Positions 1-11,960 of a stretch of DNA of 64,000 nucleotides are shown piece after piece. This stretch comes from Phallusia mammillata (taxonomy: Eukaryota; Chordata; Ascidiacea; Phlebobranchia; Ascidiidae). The stretch spans positions 124,001-188,000 of the forward strand of contig QLIY01000118.1 of NCBI GenBank assembly GCA_003260075.1, read 5' to 3'. Both the position numbers and the translations under genes were made by a program. Each line of letters starts with the position of its first letter. Position 1 is the first letter of the stretch. The notes beneath the pieces were generated by a model. The model searched no databases, was not told the DNA's origin, and saw only the letters and a program-made list of their open reading frames with translations.

Positions 1-644
1 TCTGGAATAAAAGAAAGAAGATCTTTTGAAAGAAGATCCGTAATGCAACTAACACGTCAACGTGATATAATATGTTTTGCGTTAACTTGGGTATTTCGTA
101 AAGATTACAGAAAACGGAAACACATTTAAAAAGGGTTGTCGTCAAACTAGTAAGTTAAAAACAACGAAATTCCCAAATGCTATTAAACTAGCATGTGATC
201 CAGCGTATGTTTGACTTCGAGTAAACATTAACCTTTGCCGCTTGTGTCAGCACTGATTCAACTGTAACGTGGTCCATCATTAAATCGATCAGACAATGAA
301 AGGTTTGAAACTCTTTTAATTCTTTCCAATCACAATAACAACAGAGTTCGATCAGATATAAGTTACTTAATTACCTAAAACTCACTTTACATATGCATCC
401 AAAAAGCAATACTAAATCACTTTATACTATCACAAACAGGTATATATTACAAATTGCAGTTTTATATTCCATTTTCTTCAGGTAAACTTTAATAAAAGTG
501 ACAAACTTATTCAAATTATTACAATCATTAAAAAATGATATTTGTTTTACTGGCCCTTAAAACGTACATAAATAAAACGGCTGGGCACTTGCAGAAGGAT
601 GCACAAAGCGATTAAATAAAAACAATAAGTGATAAATTACTAAT
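1..644. other. No gene seen; flank downstream of GNAT copy A
   Basis: AT-rich sequence without a convincing reading frame or splice pattern on either strand. From about 627 it is already the left half of a duplicated block whose second half starts at 782. It lies 3' of the minus-strand GNAT copy A and may contain its 3' UTR, but I see no clear polyadenylation signal. Confidence 0.6.
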
Positions 645-926
645 TTAAGGTTTGCATTTAAGCAAATTTTTGTACAAATGTATTAGATAAAGAACTTTGT
701 AGCAAAACACTGAACCAGTATGTGGATATGAAATATCTTTAAAAACTGCTTCACCGGTAACAGCATCTCTGGGGGGGGGGGAAAGTGATAAATTACTAAT
801 TTAAGGTTTGCATTTAAGCAAATTTTGTACAAATGTATTGGATGAAGAACTTTGTAGCAAAACACTGAACCAGTATGTGGATATGGAATATCTTTAAAAA
901 CTGCTTCACCGGTGACAGCATCTCTG
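627..926. repeat. False tandem copy around a G10 join (copies 627-770 and 782-926)
   Basis: The 3' part of GNAT copy A's last exon appears twice, separated by 11 G of which one is native. The copies differ by a few substitutions and one T-run length change. This is best read as two overlapping haplotype contigs joined by a 10-base filler. Confidence 0.8.
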
Positions 927-2529
927 TACACTGAGTAGAAAACCTCATCACTAAGTTGGTAGGCCAATTTTTTCACCATCTCCTTTACCTTATAAGTATT
1001 GGCCACAATAGTTACCATATCGCACATATTGTTAAGCGCTATTTCCTCGCATCTAAACCATATTGGTAACAGTGTACAGTGCTGTAAAGAGGAGGAAAAT
1101 ATTACAACAGTTTGTTTGTATTACTGACAGCAATGTTCGGCAATTTTTAACTTAAAACCTTTGACAAAACTAACTAGTTAATTATTCCCCGCTACAATGA
1201 GTTCAATGCAACGAACTAGATTGCCGCAGTATAGCCTACGGCCAATGTCCTGTCACCAGCTACAATAACATGACCTTCTAGGCCAGTGGTTCTCAAACTT
1301 TTTCATATTTCTTTCAAAACGATCCCTTTGCCATTATTTCGAGGGCTCGCGGTCCTTAAGGCTGAATGTGTATGTCAGAAAAACAGAAGTTGATTGCAGG
1401 ATTTTAGCTAGTTATGCAAAATTGGACATTACTAACAAGACGAAAACATTACGATTGTGCGAGAACAACTGCCTTTTGTTAGTTGTCATGCAATAAAGGC
1501 AAATGTTTAGCAATGGAGACAGTTTGTTCTCAATTATACTTTGATTTGAACTGATTCAGTGGCACAAACCGACGCCAAATAAGATTATAGAGGTACTTCA
1601 ACTTTTTCGCGGTCCCCCCAAAATTGCCTGACGGACCCCTAAAGGACCGCGAACCCCAGTTTGAAAACCGCTGGTCTAGGCCAAAACGTTGTCGGCAGCT
1701 ATTTTAATAGGTTACGTTTGGAATTTACATTATATAACGGTTTTGCTGGAAAGGTAGTAAAGAAGATTAAACAGCAAAAAACTGTAAAATTTAAAATAGA
1801 GACTGAAAATTTTGAAATCACCTTCGCATTATGTACATTGCAAGCCCTTGACGTTGAAAATTTGGGCTGACAACCACAGCATCTATGTGTAGATATCTTC
1901 GTTTGTTTACAAGTCGTGGCATGTCTTTTAACACCACTTCGTCGAACTGAGGTAATTGACACACGTCTACATTTTAGGTCTCAAATATCTGTGCAAACTT
2001 TCTACGGACTCTTAAAAACTCTTTTTATGTTTTGTTTTTAAAAGTTTATGTTTTTCTAAAAACTAAATACCTTTATGGATTCAATTTTAAAATAAAGATT
2101 TACAAAAGAGACAAATAAACAGATAAAATTCACTCTAAGGTTTAATTATCGTAAAGCTACATCTCACCCGTAATATCTTAGTAAGGGAAGGAGTATTTTC
2201 ATTAATTTTATAATTCTCCTCGTGTGGATAACCATCCTGTCGTGTAGACAAAGTACAAGCGCATAATTCATCTGATTTCACATCAAACACCCCAAAAGAC
2301 ACACCTTGAGGAACAACAAACTGAAAATATAGAACGGCTAATTACTATCCAGAAAATAAAATAGAAAGCATCTGACCTTCATATAAGTTTCCATGATAAC
2401 GTCCTTCTCAGCCGGCGAAAGTTGTAAACATTTTGAAGTCACTTCTTCCTCCCAATAAACCTCACCAATTTTGCGAATTATTTCTTTATCTTTTGATGTC
2501 AAGAATCTCACATAAAATCAACTGTCCAT
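645..2529 (-). CDS. GNAT-family N-acetyltransferase, copy A (possibly inactivated)
   Basis: Small GNAT acetyltransferase in four coding exons on the minus strand: 2529-2377, 2320-2168, 1946-1822 and 1052 downward. The first three have exactly the lengths of copy B (153, 153, 125) and all donors and acceptors are GT/AG. Exon 3 carries the acetyl-CoA binding motif A, read as SPNFQRQGLAMYIMR (R/Q-x-x-G-x-A type). The last exon carries the ANTYKVKEMVKK helix and a GEAVFKDIPYPH ending, which resembles insect arylalkylamine acetyltransferases; the substrate is unknown. The final exon is present twice because of the join at 770-780. The left version ends in TAA at 645-647; the right version lacks one T in a T-run and reads through. 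Codon 4 is TGA (2518-2520) directly after Met-Asp-Ser, with no later in-frame ATG before the core, so this copy is either a young pseudogene or carries a base error. The family call is firm; the functional state is uncertain. Confidence 0.65.
1284..1673. mobile_element. hAT-type nonautonomous element, 390 bp
   Basis: It starts CAGTGGTTCTCAAACTTTTT and ends in the inverted form CAGTTTGAAAACCGCTG. The flanking 8-mers TTCTAGGC and GTCTAGGC match at 7 of 8 positions, as expected for a hAT target duplication. It sits in the last intron of GNAT copy A, close to exon 3. It has no coding capacity. The internal GCGGTCC and GGACCGC stretches are shared with the element near 58860-59180. Confidence 0.85.
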
Positions 2530-3494
2530 GTTATAAAAATTTTTTTGCTTCTTTTTAAGGTGTTTGATCTGTTAGTTTTTTAAATTCGATCGTGGGTTTT
2601 ACTGCTTCAAAATCTAAAATAAACAGGATTTAATATCATTGACGATGTTAGTTATTTGAAAAAACGTTTCAGCCCAAACTTTGCACCAATCACACCTTGA
2701 CACGACTTTCTTTTCTGGCCTTTCTGTCCATCGCTAACGTTCAATATCTTTTTATCGTGCTTGTTTAGCGACGTGCTGCAACCACGGCTACTTATTAACT
2801 GGACTCTGCAAGAGATGCTATACAAGCTCAGTGGCAATATCAATAACATACTAAAGACCCTCACAATGCGTCTGAAAACAATTGCAGTGCGCTATTTGAA
2901 CAACCACTTTTAGACGGCTACATACTACTTTATATGATTGTTGCTAGTGGACAACATAATGCAATTAAGATTAATGTTGAAATGGAGAACTTGGTTTAAA
3001 TTTTAATTCGGGTAACACACATTTATCACAAAAATTATTTCACGAAAACATGATTGATTCATCACAAAGTTTTCTTTTTGTTGTTATGCTATGTTGCAAG
3101 TTTTTCTATAATTCGTTTCAGCAGATCAACGCAAAGTGTATTTTAGCAGGTCAACGCACTGTGGGTCAACGCAATAAGTTCTCTACTCGCGTGGTTCAAA
3201 CTTCCACAAGCTTTGTCCTGCAACCTTGATTACACAAACCATTACTAAGGTCAGCCAAACACCTTTAACGTCGGTGTTGGCCTACTAGTCCAAACTTTGG
3301 CAATTTTGTTTACTCTTTTATTCACCGAATGATTGCATACAGCAGTAGCAGAAAATAGCAAATTCCACTTTGCGCTTTTGCGAAATGCCGAAACTAATCA
3401 AAGCAATTAATTTAGGCGATATGTCGGGTAAGAATCAGTTTGCAAGTTAAAAAATACATTCCGATTAACAGACAACTCCGCTGTGAAGTAAACA
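2530..3494. other. GNAT copy A upstream flank, duplicated upstream of copy B
   Basis: No gene is seen. About 2646-2870 resembles 5885-6090 (a shared run reading roughly TTTTTGTCC...GGCC...TCGCTGAAG, then a GTGCTTGTT stretch). The duplication that made the two GNAT copies therefore included upstream sequence, and probably the promoter. Confidence 0.5.
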
Positions 3495-3502
3495 CTCTAA
3501 AC

Positions 3503-3792
3503 CAGTGGTTCTCAACCGCCGGTCCGCGTCAACTTTTCTGCCGGTCCGCCAAATAAATTACAAATTTATGTCTTAATTTATTTTTTTATACCTGAAAGAA
3601 CCGCTGCGTTTAACACGTATGATATCAAACAGACAGCAGCAAACTTGTCATTAAATTGAATTTTTCATACGTCTTTTGAATTACATCTTTTTGTCGTAAT
3701 TGCATTTTGGGTTGTTTTTTAAAGTCCACCGGTCCGCAAAATTTGTTTAGAAAGTTTACCGGTCCGCAAACTTAAAAGGTTGAGAACCACTG
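3503..3792. mobile_element. hAT-type MITE, 290 bp, perfect target duplication
   Basis: Terminal inverted repeats CAGTGGTTCTCAACC and GGTTGAGAACCACTG are intact. The perfect 8-bp target duplication CTCTAAAC lies at 3495-3502 and 3793-3800. Internal sequence is AT-rich with GGTCCGC repeats near both ends. It has no open reading frame and lies between GNAT copies A and B. Confidence 0.95.
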
Positions 3793-3979
3793 CTCTAAAC
3801 CATGTAGCTGACTAACAATAAAGTCACACTGTACTCTAGATCCCTAATGCAAATTAAGGAAGCATCATCATACAAAATCAGAATTGACCATTTATTTCCA
3901 TGCAGCAAGTCATGAGTTGAATCCCATTCCAGGATGGTTTCAAATGTGATCAGCAAAATGCTCAAAAGAGTGGCAAAGC

Positions 3980-3989
3980 GGGGGGGGGG
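3980..3989. other. G10 assembly join that truncates GNAT copy B
   Basis: Exactly ten G. No overlap copy is visible on its two sides, so this join hides a real gap. It cuts the last exon of GNAT copy B after the codons for IPPP(D). Confidence 0.75.
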
Positions 3990-5625
3990 TCGGGTGGTGG
4001 AATGTTCTGAAAGATTGCTTCACCGGTGGCTGGGTCCTTATATTCCGAATACAGAACGTAATTATGAAGATGAAATCCCATTTTCTTCATCAGTTGCACG
4101 GATTTATTGGTATTAGCAACTCCAATAACCATTTCAAATTTCTTCTCCAACGCTATATCCTCGAAACTGGTGAAATAAACACATCGAATAATTTTGCCGT
4201 TTATCACACTGGGTTACATGCCAGAAGTCAATCTAATGGGGATATTCGACTTTTTGATCATTTAAAGAGAAATTATAAACGAATTTGCCTTGTTGTTGTA
4301 TCGATTTTTGCACCTGCTAAATATCCGTTTTATTCCCAAATATTTGAAAACATTCCCAATGGGATATTGCGTACGCATGGGTAGATTTAAACGCCACAAC
4401 ACTAACCTTTGCATTAGATGAACTCCAAGACCTTGACGTTGGAATTTTGGATTTACTATTATGACCTCCAAGTGCAAATAAGTTCGGTTATTCACAATTC
4501 GTGGCATGTCTTCTAACATGAATTCATCGAACTGAAAAGTGCTTGCGATAATATTCACGATATTTTCAATGTTAAAAGGCAATATGATTTTAATGAACAA
4601 TAAAGCTTGGATCACATTTAATTATCAAAATAAAATCATCGAATCAACTTATAATAAGTCGTTAACGGCCAGTTGTGGCATAAAACAGGTTGACGAGGCA
4701 CGACTTTTCAGCTTACTGCTCCCAACAAACTGAAGTGCTGCATTAGCTCATACGACGGATCTTTCGTCACCAGCTGCACTGATGAGACCTTGTAGGTCGA
4801 AACAGTGTGCACTGTCTGCAGCTTAATTAAGCTTGGCTTCTAAGTTAATTGCTAATTTTAACTAGAGCGTTCTTACAAAAATGAAAGCAAACATATAACA
4901 GGATAGAAATATAATTTCAGTGTTGCTTACCTCAATTGTTTTATTGAGAGAAGGGGTGTGTTTGCCAGTTTCATAACTCCCTGGGTGGAGGAATTTGTTC
5001 CACTCTGTGGCAAAAACGCAACCACACATCTCATTGGATTTGAGATCAAAGACTCCTACCGATACGCCTTGCGGGACAACGAACTGTGGTAAAAATCACT
5101 GTCAAAAACGAAATCGCAATACACCGTATGTTTTACAAAGGCGTACAATTTCAAAGGGGGCCTAAAAAAGATCAGTATACCAGTTAAATTGACTTTACAG
5201 TCGAAAGTGGGTTTCGCGTATTATGATTTCTGTGTGATTGTTTAGTTCTTGCTGGTCGGTAATAAACACAAAAAGGCTGATCCAAGTAGTGCATAAATGT
5301 TCACATTGTCATAGTTATATTATTTCCCAATCCAAATTCCATTGCAGTATACCTGTCAAATTTACTAGGCTACGAAAATGATATAACTAAGGGTAAAAAG
5401 TTGTTAAAGATCAAGCTGATATTAAATCTTCAGCTTATGCAGTTGACCAACAAATGTTGTGCAATACATTACCTCCACGTATGTGTCCATAAAGGAGTCC
5501 TTCTCAGTGACCGATAGTTGCAAGCACTTTGAGGTAACTTCTTCATCAAAATAAAGCAAGAGCAGTGTACGAATCTCTGCTGCGTCTTCTACTGTCAACC
5601 GTCTTGTGCTGAAACGGCTGTCCAT
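3990..5625 (-). CDS. GNAT-family N-acetyltransferase, copy B (3' end missing)
   Basis: Minus-strand GNAT gene with exons 5625-5473, 5083-4931, 4531-4407 and 4166 down to the G10 join at 3989. Phases are 0, 0 and 2, consistent throughout, with donors GTAATG, GTAAGC and GTTAGT. The start MDSRFSTRRLTVED has no upstream competitor and matches the frame of copy A. Motif A is NPKFQRQGLGVHLMQR (Q-x-x-G-x-G, acetyl-CoA pyrophosphate binding). It is followed by VANTNKSVQLMKKMGF and YKDPATGEAIFQNIP, the usual GNAT C-terminal layout also seen in insect aaNAT-like enzymes. About 180 residues are visible; by comparison with copy A some 20 C-terminal residues are lost at the join. Unlike copy A its reading frame is open. 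It probably acetylates a small amine, but no residue here fixes the substrate. Confidence 0.8.
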
Positions 5626-6286
5626 ATCTTTAAATACTTTTCAATAACCAAAAGCTACAAGGAGGATCAATAAGGTGTTTGTGATCTATAACTGCAATAG
5701 TTGAGAAAAACTTATATCGTTATTGCGTGATCAAAATTCAGTTTCTAAACCTAAAACTATACAATGGAATCGTTAAAGTAATTACTTCCTGTCGTAACTT
5801 ACATGCACGCATACTCGCCAGCTGGCAGTTTTAGCTATAAACGCGAATTATATATAAGTTCCTTAATACGCATACTTTTCCTCAAAGTCATCGATTTGTT
5901 CAACCCAAAAATGTCTTGACGTTGTTGCACACAAACTGCATATTAGTTGCTCTAATTCTACTGCTGTTGGAATATAACATTTTTTTGTCCTGGCCTTTAT
6001 CGCTGAAGTACAATACCTTTTTTTGTGCTTGTTCTACGACATGTCGTAACCGCAGGCAGTCGCAAATTTTGTAGCGATACCGATATAGGCTAATACCTAA
6101 CACTTAAATGTTGTTTTTATTGACTGTTTTCTTCTTGTACTGTTTTCTTTTTGTATTGATTTCTTCAATGTTTTTTTGTATTGTATTGACTAATTAAGTA
6201 TTTGCGTGACTGGGCGCTTTAACAATGCTTCTGGAAACAACTGCCCACAGCGGTTTGCAGTCCTAAGACAGCCAAAAACCACCATA

Positions 6287-6374
6287 CCTTCTTATCAGAA
6301 TAAAGCAAGAAGCGTTTACGAATCTTAACTGCATCTGATACTCAATTGTCCTGTCTGTCTAACAGCTGTCCCAT
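6287..6374 (-). pseudogene. Decayed fragment of GNAT exon 1 (copy C)
   Basis: Read on the minus strand from 6374, this aligns with exon 1 of copy B over about 85 bases. Shared runs include AAGATTCGTA versus GAGATTCGTA and the identical CTTGCTTTATT. It has indels and an in-frame stop, and no following exons were found, so it is a third, broken member of the tandem array about 750 bp upstream of copy B. Confidence 0.7.
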
Positions 6375-6495
6375 TTTGAAAATCTATTCAGTAACCAAAT
6401 GTTACAGCCCAAAGTTTCACCAGTGTAACTTTGATGTGTAACTGCTGGTTGGAAAACTATTGTGTTATCGCTTGATCTATAGCTAGTCTCTACAC

Positions 6496-7045
6496 CAGGG
6501 GTGGGCAACATACGGCCCGCGACGGGATTTTGAGCGGCCCGCAGACAGTTTCAGGTCTTACATGATAATGTGGCCCGCGGCCACAGTCTGCCACAATCCC
6601 CCACTACTTGCTTACTGCGTCAAATTATAGTTGTAACGGACAGTAACTCTCCCCAATAGCAAAAAAACTTTCCCGCCGTTGTTACCATCGCACCATGCGT
6701 CCATTGTTACGACATAACTGCCAACCGTGTGTGTGGCCTGCTTTCACGGTTTCCTTTGTTTCCACTTTCCACACGTGTAGCCTAGTTAGTGTTTCAGTAT
6801 AGAATCTCAGTCTGTTGTGTATGCATTACATTTGCTGTGGTTAATAATTTTATGTTATATCAGTTAGATTGTTTGGACTGTATTGTATTTTTGATGTTCT
6901 TGAATGTATTTTGTTTAGGTGGTCAAAAATCCGTTTTAAATCACTGGATAAATACGCGATTAATGTATCGATTCAGGAGTCCGGCCCGCCAAGTACTTCA
7001 TTTTCCCATATCAGGCCCGCCGACTGGAGAAGTTGCCCGCCCCTG
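6496..7045. mobile_element. hAT-type nonautonomous element, 550 bp
   Basis: Ends CAGGGGTGGGCAAC and GTTGCCCGCCCCTG are inverted repeats. The 8-bp target duplication CTCTACAC (6488-6495 and 7046-7053) is perfect. Subterminal GGCCCGC motifs recur inside, possibly transposase binding sites. A related, rearranged copy in opposite orientation lies at 52774-52950. Confidence 0.93.
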
Positions 7046-7053
7046 CTCTACAC

Positions 7054-8591
7054 CTAAAAACTTTACAATACACTCATTTAAGCAAAAACTTACAGTAACT
7101 TTTTATGCTTATAGGCTCCTAATGGTCTGGCATATTTAACAGAACTTGGCAGATTTTTTATTTGAGCTCTGCCCTGTTTATTTTGCGGTCAAACTCTGGT
7201 TTGCCTTCAACGTCATCGTACATAATCCGTAACCATGCTTTACCACTCAATAGAGAATTTAACGCTAAACTCACATTGGTAGTAGACTAGTGGTCTTGCT
7301 TCTTTGCTGGCATATTTGTAATTCAGTGCCTTACGGGCTCTGCACACCAGACGCGGTTGACGGTTGCAGCTAGCGATGCCAGCGGCAGTGGTTGCTGGCT
7401 GATTTTCCGCGTTTATTCTTTTTTTAGTACCTTCAGATTAACAGTTATATGCAGTGGCGGCTCGTGCCTAAAATTTCTGGGGGTGCTGCTCCAAATTTTA
7501 GCCTTTATTGAACTCATATAAGTTGGCAATATATAGAAAAGCCACATTTCTAGTTTTCTAGCCATTGTTTTGTGTAGAAAAACAAGTTAATACAAATCTT
7601 AATTGGCAACTCCATTGTGACGTAATGGTTGTTACGTAATAATGCGCACGAGTGTAAACAACAGACGGTATCATTGGGGAATTTTGTTTACTTGCACAGC
7701 GTCGGATCAAACTCAATAACATGCAGTAATAATGTGGCACAAAAACGCACGTGACACAGACTCAAAACGAAGCGGTTGTAAATACAGTAAAACACAACAA
7801 CAGTACATACAAAAAAATTAGTAATAAATGAGTCGAAAAAGGTCGAAGTATTTCAGTTGGACAACATTTAAGTAAAACTGGTTATAACAATGACTACCAA
7901 CTAACACACTTGCTATTCAGTCAATAATATGGTCATGTATCAAGTAACTTATAGCCACAGTCAGCATTTTCAACATATTCTATGACACTTCACAGATTAT
8001 AATTGCCACAAAAAAACTAGCCATAAAGCTTTTTATTTGCATCATAACTGACAAATTGAACAAGCACATTTCATTTGCGTCAGAACTTGTTTATTTTATT
8101 CAACATCTTTTTTTAATTTTTGTGTACAACTATTAATTGTTTTTAAGTTTCTTAACTGCTATACTTGCTGGTTTATTTGGTGGCAAATAGCTTATAATTC
8201 CTTTTTTGAAAGTGCAAAACTCTTCAAGCTTTGAAAATTACAACACTCTCACTTAAATTTGAAACATATTATTAAACCTTGTGCTTCTATTTTACAACCA
8301 AAATGAATCATAAAGTTATAGTTTGAGCAAAATAATCAATAGCTGCTTCCTTGATTTCCAAGCCTCTTTGGAAATAATGGTGTTCCTTAGAAAAGTGTGC
8401 ATCCTTTTCAGTGTTGACGAGAACCGTTTTGCCTTTGAGAGACTCATGGAAATTGCTGGCTAACTGGCTTTTCTTTTTAAAAGTTTCAGTAACTTTTCTA
8501 ACAACAGGATATGCTTGGTGGTCACTACTATCTCCCCTGTAGAATGTTCATTCTTAAGAAACATTTCCTGCGAAGCAATTTAGCAGCTACT
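7054..8591. other. Intergenic, no gene recognised
   Basis: AT-rich sequence with only short chance reading frames. Around 7451 it begins CAGTGGCGGCTCGTG, which resembles a transposon terminus (compare 38668), but no matching second end was found. Confidence 0.5.
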
Positions 8592-8599
8592 GTTTAGAG

Positions 8600-9071
8600 A
8601 AGCGGTTCCCAACCTGTGGTACGCGTACCACTAGTGGTACGCGAAGGTCTTTCAGGTGGTACGCGAGTAGATTTCGTTTTTTTCACAAAAACCTGGATTC
8701 ACAACTTGTTTTGTTTATCTAGTTTTGTTTACAGAAAAACGTTACCTAAGCCTAATCTTATTGTTACGTAACTACTCCTGTTGTGTCGTATCATTACGAT
8801 CAAGTCAATTGACAACAAGAAGCATAGCTGCTTTGAAAAACCATACAACGCTGTGGTACAGTGGGCGTTAATCATGTCAAGCAGCGAAAATGCAAGAAAT
8901 AAAAATCTCATCAAATTTAGGTATTGTGCTTTGGTGTTATTTTAACAGGCCAATATTATTATTCTCCATAAAATATGATTCGATCAAATTAGTTGTTCTG
9001 CAAGAAGTGGTACGCGTGGCAGTACAGAGCGTCCAAGTGGTACGAGGTCGTAAAAAGGTTGGGAACCCCTG
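8600..9071. mobile_element. hAT-type nonautonomous element, 472 bp
   Basis: The left end AAGCGGTTCCCAACC pairs with the right end GGTTGGGAACCCCTG. The target duplication GTTTAGAG is perfect on both sides (8592-8599 and 9072-9079). Just inside each end are several copies of GGTACGCG or its complement, in a direct and inverted arrangement that looks like subterminal protein-binding sites. Confidence 0.92.
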
Positions 9072-9331
9072 GTTTAGAGAAACAGTACATGTTCATTATA
9101 TCAATACACAAGATTGCACTTGGTTGCAAATACTGTCCACATGGTGTGTTAAGAAACCAAAACTTGAAATTGCCATCACTAAGGTATTTCAAAATTCCTG
9201 TTGCTTGTGCAATTGTTTGTTCTGCATTTAATATTGCCTGAATTTCAGTAAGGCATTTAACTTCACAGTCACAAAGCTATTTTTTCTTTGTTATATCATT
9301 CAAAACTAAAACTGAGTAGTTCTTGTGGTTG

Positions 9332-9887
9332 CTTATTCCTGCATGACATATTTGAAATAGCAGATGTTTTATCCCAGTTCTCGTAACTTTCTATTCAGGT
9401 TTTTATTATAAAGGTTAATCGTGACTTTTCAAAGTGTTAGATGACCTTTTTTCTTTTTCAAAGTGGTATATACACTTTTTAATTCAATGATAACTGCAAA
9501 AACTGAAGCCCACTTACAGTCATCTTAAAAATTCACGACTAACCTTTAAACAAATAAATGAAAAGATGGCAAAATAATTATTTAACTGTACTCACAGTCG
9601 AACCCCCCCCCCCCCTTATTCCTGCATGACATATTTGAAATAGCAGATGTTTTATCCCAGTTTTCGTAACTTTCTATTCAGGTTTTTATTATAAAGGTTA
9701 ATCGTGACTTTTCAAAGTGTTAGATGACCTTTTTTCTTTTTCAAAGTGGTATATACACTTTTTAATTCAATGATAACTGCAAAAACTGAAGCCCACTTAC
9801 AGTCATCTTAAAAATTCACGACTAACCTTTAAACAAATAAATGAAAAGATGGCAAAATAATTATTTAACTGTACTCACAGTCGAACC
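9332..9887. repeat. 273-bp block present twice around a C10 join
   Basis: Copies 9332-9604 and 9615-9887 are both 273 bp and differ at only about one position. The run of 13 C between them equals two native C on the left, ten filler C and one native C on the right, which shows the filler length cleanly. Confidence 0.9.
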
Positions 9888-10450
9888 TAAGAATATAGCA
9901 AACCGGTTTGGTTTTGGAGCACAGTAGACCCGGAAGCCGGAACAGACAACACAACTATTACAGGCCGGTTTACACGCTGCGTGATTGGTGGAGCTGCGCG
10001 AGCCGCAGCACCCTGTCGCCTATTTCGCCCGGCATATAGCTTTTCCACGTGCGCATGCGCACAAGTGCAAAACGTCATGAAACGTCACGATTCGTCATGA
10101 AACTGGAGGGTAGAGCTACTCAGGGCTGCCAGATAAAAAACGCAGAATAGTGCCAAAAACTCTTAAAAAAGCGCCAAACACAACAAAAAAGTGCCAAACC
10201 AAAAATGTTTGATGCCAAAAATACCGCCAAACGAATTTTACAGAAATAGCAGGATAACGAGTATTATCATCTATAAATATTGCTTAATAGGTATNATAAA
10301 GTTAATTGTATCACAAACCGTCACCCTGACCCTAATAGCACTAACCGTCAACATCTTAGTTAGTTTTTGTTAGTAGATTGCGTAGATTGCGTAGATTGCG
10401 TATTTTAGAGTGGCCCGCCAAAAATATAGCCAAACCAATTTTACAGAAAT

Positions 10451-11237
10451 AGAGCACCACCTGGCGGTGTACATTTTAAATCAGTTTTACCAACAATTCT
10501 TTACAAATCACTCCCAAAACATCGTTTTTGCCTTAAACGCTGCATGCGCACAAAATGCCGCCTTAAGGATTTTGTTTACTCACAATTAAGCATTTTACTT
10601 CCGGCCCGCGAGGTCATTTTATCCGGCCCGCGACCACATTTTTTGGTTTGCCAAATCATATTGATAATTTTGTAGCATTTAAAAATTAATCTACTCCTTA
10701 CGAAACTTTTCCTGTCGCGATATGTAGAATTCATGTTACGTAGTGACATAGGATTACAACGCCCAGGGTTGAAACCCCCCCCCCATACTTAAAATCTGGT
10801 CAGTAGAGAATTTATAATTATAATATCTACGCATAACCGTTTACCAGTGTACACCGTGCGGTTACAAAAATAACAACTTTATTCTCCAGCATGGCCAGAA
10901 CCAGAAAGATCTAAGAGCACCACCTGACGGTGTACATTTTTAATCAGTTTTACCAACAATTCTTTAAAAATCACTCCCAAAACATCGTTTTTGCCTTAAA
11001 CGCTGCATGCGCACAAAATGCCGCCTTAAGGATTTTGTTTACTCACAATTAAGCATTTTACTTCCGGCCCGCGAGGTCATTTTATCCGGCCCGCGACCAC
11101 ATTTTTTGGTTTGCCAAATCATATTGATAATTTTGTAGCATTTAAAAATTAATCTACTCCTTACGAAACTTTTCCTGTCGCGATATGTAGAATTCATGTT
11201 ACGTAGTGACATAGGATTACAACGCCCAGGGTTGAAA
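10451..11237. repeat. 324-bp block present twice (10451-10774 and 10914-11237)
   Basis: Two 324-bp copies with a few substitutions. The left copy ends at C10 (10775-10784); about 130 bp of different sequence then precedes the right copy. The block is rich in CGGCCCGCGA motifs like those in the nearby hAT elements, so this is probably two alleles of a transposon-derived segment. Confidence 0.8.
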
Positions 11238-11459
11238 CAAAACCAGTTTGTTACGTCACAAACAAGTGTTAATTGTGCGCAAACAATCGCCTTTTTTGGT
11301 TACTTTTGACGGAATATACAAGCATTGTCCTAAATATAAGTCTAACTATACAGTTTAAAAGTCGCATCACTGGACTTTAAATGGGTTGGTAGAAAGACCA
11401 TATCTTGGCGCCCCTATAAAAATCGCCTCGCGGGCTAAGTTTGGAAAGGCGGCGTTGGG

Positions 11460-11537
11460 GTATGAAAACTGTGCGGCCCGCGCGAATCATTATTAAACTT
11501 ATCCGGCCCGCAGTAAAAAAAAGTTTGGTGACCCCTG
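11460..11537. mobile_element. hAT terminus, element body to the left
   Basis: The end reads GTTTGGTGACCCCTG with CGGCCCGC repeats just inside, so this is the right end of a hAT-like element lying to the left. Its other end is not recognisable, probably because of the join at 10775. It is inserted in, or abuts, the transposase remnant that starts at 11538. Confidence 0.55.
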
Positions 11538-11940
11538 CCCTAGGTAATCGACTGAACGCATGGCACAATGACAAGTCATGCTTACGGCTAGTTGCAATTC
11601 GGCTGCTTTAACCTTGTCGTTAATATTTGAATTAGGATTCTTTGTCAGGTTAAGTGTAGCCTGTCCTTTAAATGGTATTTTTTCCCGGTGGTTTTCTGTC
11701 TGTTCGTGCTTTTTGAACTTACTTAACCGTGGCCCAATAGTACGATGGCAAACCTTGCAATATCCGTTTTCCGAACCGTCAACAGCCTTCTTCAACCACT
11801 TAAAAGTGTCCACCTACTTTCTGTTATACTTTCGCTCGCTGTCGTATGATGGTTTCCACTTTTTGCATGACATTGTTGAACTTTTTAAACTAAATAAACT
11901 CGATGCTACTTGCCGGCGCTGACACGTTTTCTGGAACACA
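11538..11940 (-). pseudogene. hAT transposase N-terminus, decayed
   Basis: Minus-strand reading gives MSCKKWKPSYDSERKYNRK, a TAG stop, then VDTFKWLKKAVDGSENGYC and CKVCHRTI...HEQTENH. A Lys-rich start followed by W-L and a C-x2-C...H-x4-H zinc knuckle is typical of the N-terminus of hAT transposases related to the Charlie/ZBED group. The TAG near 11814 and the other element abutting at 11537 break it. Its continuation may lie in the neighbouring N gap. Not functional as seen. Confidence 0.7.
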
Positions 11941-11960
11941 AACTTTATGATGTCAAACAA

